Made by a program: the position numbers and the translations under genes. A stretch of DNA of 64,000 nt from a bacterium (lineage in GTDB: Bacteria > KSB1 > UBA2214), in contig JAKQKF010000382.1 of assembly GCA_029560815.1 (NCBI GenBank), positions 30,887 through 94,886 on the forward strand, in the 5' to 3' direction. The notes under the pieces are model-generated. The model was not told where the DNA came from. It made no database searches and was given only the letters and a program-made list of their open reading frames with translations. Below, one piece after another: positions 61,397-64,000 of this stretch. Every line of letters starts with the position of its first letter. Positions within the stretch are counted from its first letter, which is position 1.

Positions 61397-62752
61397 TCAG
61401 TCCAGCTCGGTCAGCATCCGGTGCAGGCTCGAGCGGGCGATGCCTGATACGCGGGCGGCACGGCTGACGTTGCCCTGGTTCCTCTCCATCAGAGCTCTGA
61501 CATAGTCCGCCTTGAACCGCCCCAACAGTTCGGTTTTGGCCTGGTCATAGGGCTTTTGCAGCAGATCCGTGAAGAAATTGCCGGACTGCATGGCGACCGG
61601 GTGCAGCTGGATATCGTGTTCATCGATGAGGGGACCGGCTGCATAGATCATGCTCTGTTCCACCGTATTGCGCAGTTCGCGCACATTGCCCGGCCAGCGG
61701 TAGGCCGCCAGTTTCTGGAGTGCGGCGCCCGAGAATCCGGTGATATGTGAATTATTTTCGCACCTCATTTTTTGCAGAAAATAGCCTGCGATAAGGCCGA
61801 TGTCTCCCCGGCGTGAGCGCAGTGGCGGGACGTCGACCTGGATTCCGGCGAGCCGGTAATAGAGGTCCTGGCGGAAACGCCCGGCGCGGACCTCCTCCTC
61901 GAGTTTGCAGTGGGTGGCGATGATAACCCGAGCCTGCAGGGGGATGGGCTCTTCGCCTCCGACGCGATAAAAGAGCCGCTCCTCGAGAACCCGCAGCAGC
62001 TTGGCCTGGGCTTCGAGTGGCAGATTGGCGATCTCATCGAGGAAGAGGGTGCCCTCGCCCGCCATTTCGATACGGCCGCGATGCCGGCTCATCGCTCCGG
62101 TGAAGGCGCCGCGCTCATGACCGAAGAGCTCACTCTCGAAGAGTCCCGGCGAAATAGCCCCGCTGTCGACTGATATGAACGGTTTATGTGCACGACTGCT
62201 GCGGGCATGGATCTCATGCGCGACCAGTTCCTTGCCGGTGCCGCTCTCACCATAGAGGAGAACGGAGGATGAAGCTGCAGCCAGGCGGTGGATCCGGCCG
62301 TAAAGGCGGCGCATGACAGGAGATTCTCCCATCAGCTGGCCGTAGCGCTTGCCGCTCTCCTCGAGATAGAGCCGTTTCAGGGTAACCTGCTGCAGTTCCC
62401 TCTGAATGACCTCGTGCAGAGCCTCCATGTGGGGCTTTTTGGAGGTATAGTGGACCGCGCCAAGTTTCATCGCCTCGACGGCGGTCTCGACGCCCGCATA
62501 ATCGGTCACCATCACCACTGGCAGGTCGGTAGACTGCTCACGGATCCTGCGCAGGGTCTGGAGGCCGTCCCAGCCGGTCCCCATGCGCAGATCGAGCAGC
62601 ACCGCATCGGGTTCCTCCCGGGCAAGCCTTTCTACCCCCTCCTCACCGCTGACGGCATGGTCAATGACAAAAATAGACTGGCTCAGCAGGGCGAAATCAT
62701 GGGCGAATTGAGTGTCGTCATCAATCAGCAGCAGTCGCAGCCGGTTGCTCAT
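61397..62752 (-). CDS. NtrC-family sigma-54-dependent response regulator
   Basis: The 451-residue regulator has a receiver domain (acidic Asp11-Asp13, phospho-acceptor Asp54 in LLDLRM, Thr83). An AAA+ sigma-54 activation domain follows, with Walker A GESGTGKE (168-175), ESELFGHERGAFTGA (GAFTGA loop at 215-220), Walker B LFLDEI and WPGNVREL. The C-terminus is a Fis-type helix-turn-helix (GNVSRAARVSGIARSSLHRML). It activates sigma-54 promoters when phosphorylated by its kinase. It follows AGGA and overlaps the upstream kinase gene by 32 nt, so the two are co-translated. The sigma-54-type site at 61098 is an obvious candidate target. Confidence 0.95.
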   Translation of the reverse strand: MSNRLRLLLIDDDTQFAHDFALLSQSIFVIDHAVSGEEGVERLAREEPDAVLLDLRMGTGWDGLQTLRRIREQSTDLPVVMVTDYAGVETAVEAMKLGAVHYTSKKPHMEALHEVIQRELQQVTLKRLYLEESGKRYGQLMGESPVMRRLYGRIHRLAAASSSVLLYGESGTGKELVAHEIHARSSRAHKPFISVDSGAISPGLFESELFGHERGAFTGAMSRHRGRIEMAGEGTLFLDEIANLPLEAQAKLLRVLEERLFYRVGGEEPIPLQARVIIATHCKLEEEVRAGRFRQDLYYRLAGIQVDVPPLRSRRGDIGLIAGYFLQKMRCENNSHITGFSGAALQKLAAYRWPGNVRELRNTVEQSMIYAAGPLIDEHDIQLHPVAMQSGNFFTDLLQKPYDQAKTELLGRFKADYVRALMERNQGNVSRAARVSGIARSSLHRMLTELD

Positions 62753-64000
62753 TTTCTATCCTCTTGAGAACGATTTCCAGGTTGGCGCCCTGCAGCTCTC
62801 CAGCGGGTGGGAGCAGGCGGATGGCGCCGCCGAATTTGGTCAGGGTCTGGTGGGCGTGAAAGAGACCGAATCCCCCGTTCTCTTTTTTGGTGCTGATCTG
62901 TTCATGAAAGAGTTTTGCTCGGACAGGCTCTGGAATTCCCGGCCCGGAATCGCTGATCCTGAGAAAGACATAGTCCGCATTGGCATCCAGCTGCAGCGCA
63001 ATGGCGGGATGATCAGAGCGGGCGGCTGCTGCAGCGGCGTTGTCGAGAAGATTCTCGAGGATCTGCGAGAAGGCACCGGCCGGCAGCCGCGCCCAGAGCA
63101 TAGCCGAAGTCCGGCGGTCAAAATCGACCTTTATCTGACGTCTCTCGTAATCAAGCAGGGTTTTGACCAACAGTTCGTCCACCTGGCAAATGTAACGGGA
63201 GGAGAGATGCCAGCGCAGGTTCTTGAGCTCCGACTGCAGGCGCTGGCTGCACTGCTGCACGACAGCCGCTGAACGGACCACCCCTATTTTGATTTCCACC
63301 TTGAGTTCGCCGAGATTTTTCACCAGTGCCAGGTTGGCGTCATTCAGGGCGCGGTGGACCGCTGCCGGCACCCTGCCGCCGCTGGCAAGGCCGATGATTT
63401 TGTCCAGTTCCGGTACAATCACCACAAAGTACTCATCGATGGCTTGAGTAAAGGCGTTGGCAACATCTTCGGCCGGCTTTTTGCTATTCTGCAGGTTCTG
63501 ACAGAAGAATTCGATGCGGTTGAGCTTGCGCGCGCCCCATTCGCCGTGAAAGAAAGCCGAAGTGGCGAGATAGAGATTTTCCAGCTCCTCTGACGTATTG
63601 CCTTTCCCGCCGTTGATGGAATAGAACATGGACCAGGCATAGGACCAGGTCAGCAGTGGCATGCCCAGGCCGAGGCCGAAACGCAGCCAGGGGGAGTAGC
63701 CTGTCAGGAGGCTGAGGAGAACGAAGAGGAGGAGACCCGGCAGCGCCACTGTGAGCCAGGCGGTTCGGCCGGGCCAGTCATTCAAGCGCTGCTGCCGCAG
63801 CTGCATCATGACAAAAAAGAACATGAGCAGGAGGGCCATCCAGAGGGGCGTGCGGAATTCCGGATTGCGGCGGAGCCGAATCAGCCATTTTTGCAGCAGA
63901 CCGGCGCGCCGCGCCCTGGCCTCGGACTCGCGCACCTCGAGCAAGCGGCCGCCGCTGATGCCGGCGATTTCACGGATTCCGCCGCCGGGGAAGCGCACCC
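62721..64000 (-). CDS. Membrane histidine kinase (5' truncated by window edge)
   Basis: The frame is open to the right edge; a GTG at 63998 is probably internal. Visible are three hydrophobic segments (LWMALLLMFFFVMM, WLTVALPGLLLFVLL, FGLGLGMPLLTWSYAW), then a helical region in which FFHGEWGARKLNRI may contain the phosphorylated His. A HATPase domain follows, with N-box ENLLDNA, G1 DSGPGIP and G2 GGFGLFHAH. Three helices before the kinase core recall CHASE2-type sensors, whose sensor domain would lie outside the window; this is an inference. It overlaps and precedes the sigma-54 regulator gene, so the pair forms one two-component system. Confidence 0.9.
   Translation of the reverse strand, partial: VRFPGGGIREIAGISGGRLLEVRESEARARRAGLLQKWLIRLRRNPEFRTPLWMALLLMFFFVMMQLRQQRLNDWPGRTAWLTVALPGLLLFVLLSLLTGYSPWLRFGLGLGMPLLTWSYAWSMFYSINGGKGNTSEELENLYLATSAFFHGEWGARKLNRIEFFCQNLQNSKKPAEDVANAFTQAIDEYFVVIVPELDKIIGLASGGRVPAAVHRALNDANLALVKNLGELKVEIKIGVVRSAAVVQQCSQRLQSELKNLRWHLSSRYICQVDELLVKTLLDYERRQIKVDFDRRTSAMLWARLPAGAFSQILENLLDNAAAAAARSDHPAIALQLDANADYVFLRISDSGPGIPEPVRAKLFHEQISTKKENGGFGLFHAHQTLTKFGGAIRLLPPAGELQGANLEIVLKRIENEQPAATAAD

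Overview
The window looks like a chromosomal segment (GC-rich, roughly 60% by eye) from an uncultured or little-studied FCB-group bacterium. The KSB1/Calditrichota-Ignavibacteria neighbourhood fits best. The main evidence is nine secreted proteins ending in the same ~85-residue FlgD-like/T9SS type A sorting domain (motif NYPNPFNPxTxI near its start, K-M-x-L-x-K at the end). A PorV-like outer-membrane protein, a TonB receptor with a carboxypeptidase-regulatory N-terminal domain, many lipoproteins and several Tat-exported proteins support this. I see no rRNA, tRNA, CRISPR array, insertion sequence or phage gene.

Layout. Plus strand, 1-22038: a 5'-truncated spermidine-synthase-like/TPR gene, then a run of twelve exported proteins. 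In order these are a lipoprotein, an amidohydrolase, a Tat-exported TIM-barrel-like protein, a DUF4874/DUF4832 protein with sorting domain, a GH36 alpha-galactosidase lipoprotein, a TIM-barrel/GATase-like lipoprotein, a polysaccharide deacetylase-like protein, two more TIM-barrel/GATase-like proteins, a gamma-glutamyltransferase lipoprotein, a Tat-exported GH109/Gfo-Idh-MocA protein and a small exported protein. Minus strand, 22041-25186: a three-gene cytoplasmic unit (PfkB kinase, GatZ/KbaZ-like protein, EamA transporter). Minus strand, 25295-32390: TonB receptor, PorV-like barrel, Ig/propeller lipoprotein and a large secreted protein. Minus strand, 32488-47002: three tandem beta-helix paralogues (two carrying metallophosphoesterase domains), a two-repeat secreted protein and a GH114-type glycosidase. 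Minus strand, 47510-57183: GDPD phosphodiesterase, DUF6599 protein, DUF362 Tat protein and a 1651-residue double-propeller/double-SGNH protein. Minus strand, 57425-64000: an outer-membrane HExxH protease/propeller/barrel fusion, a small degenerate receiver gene behind a sigma-54-type promoter, and a sigma-54 response regulator with its 5'-truncated histidine kinase.

How it may work together (inference). GH36, GH109, GH114-type endo-polygalactosaminidase, a NodB-like deacetylase, a GatZ/KbaZ-like protein and a PfkB kinase all have family links to galactose or galactosamine chemistry. A TonB receptor could supply outer-membrane uptake and T9SS-type sorting could put GH114 on the surface. I propose a polysaccharide-utilisation-type locus for an alpha-linked galactosamine/GalNAc-containing glycan. 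It lacks a SusD-like protein and includes three TIM-barrel/GATase enzymes that I cannot place in a known GH family.
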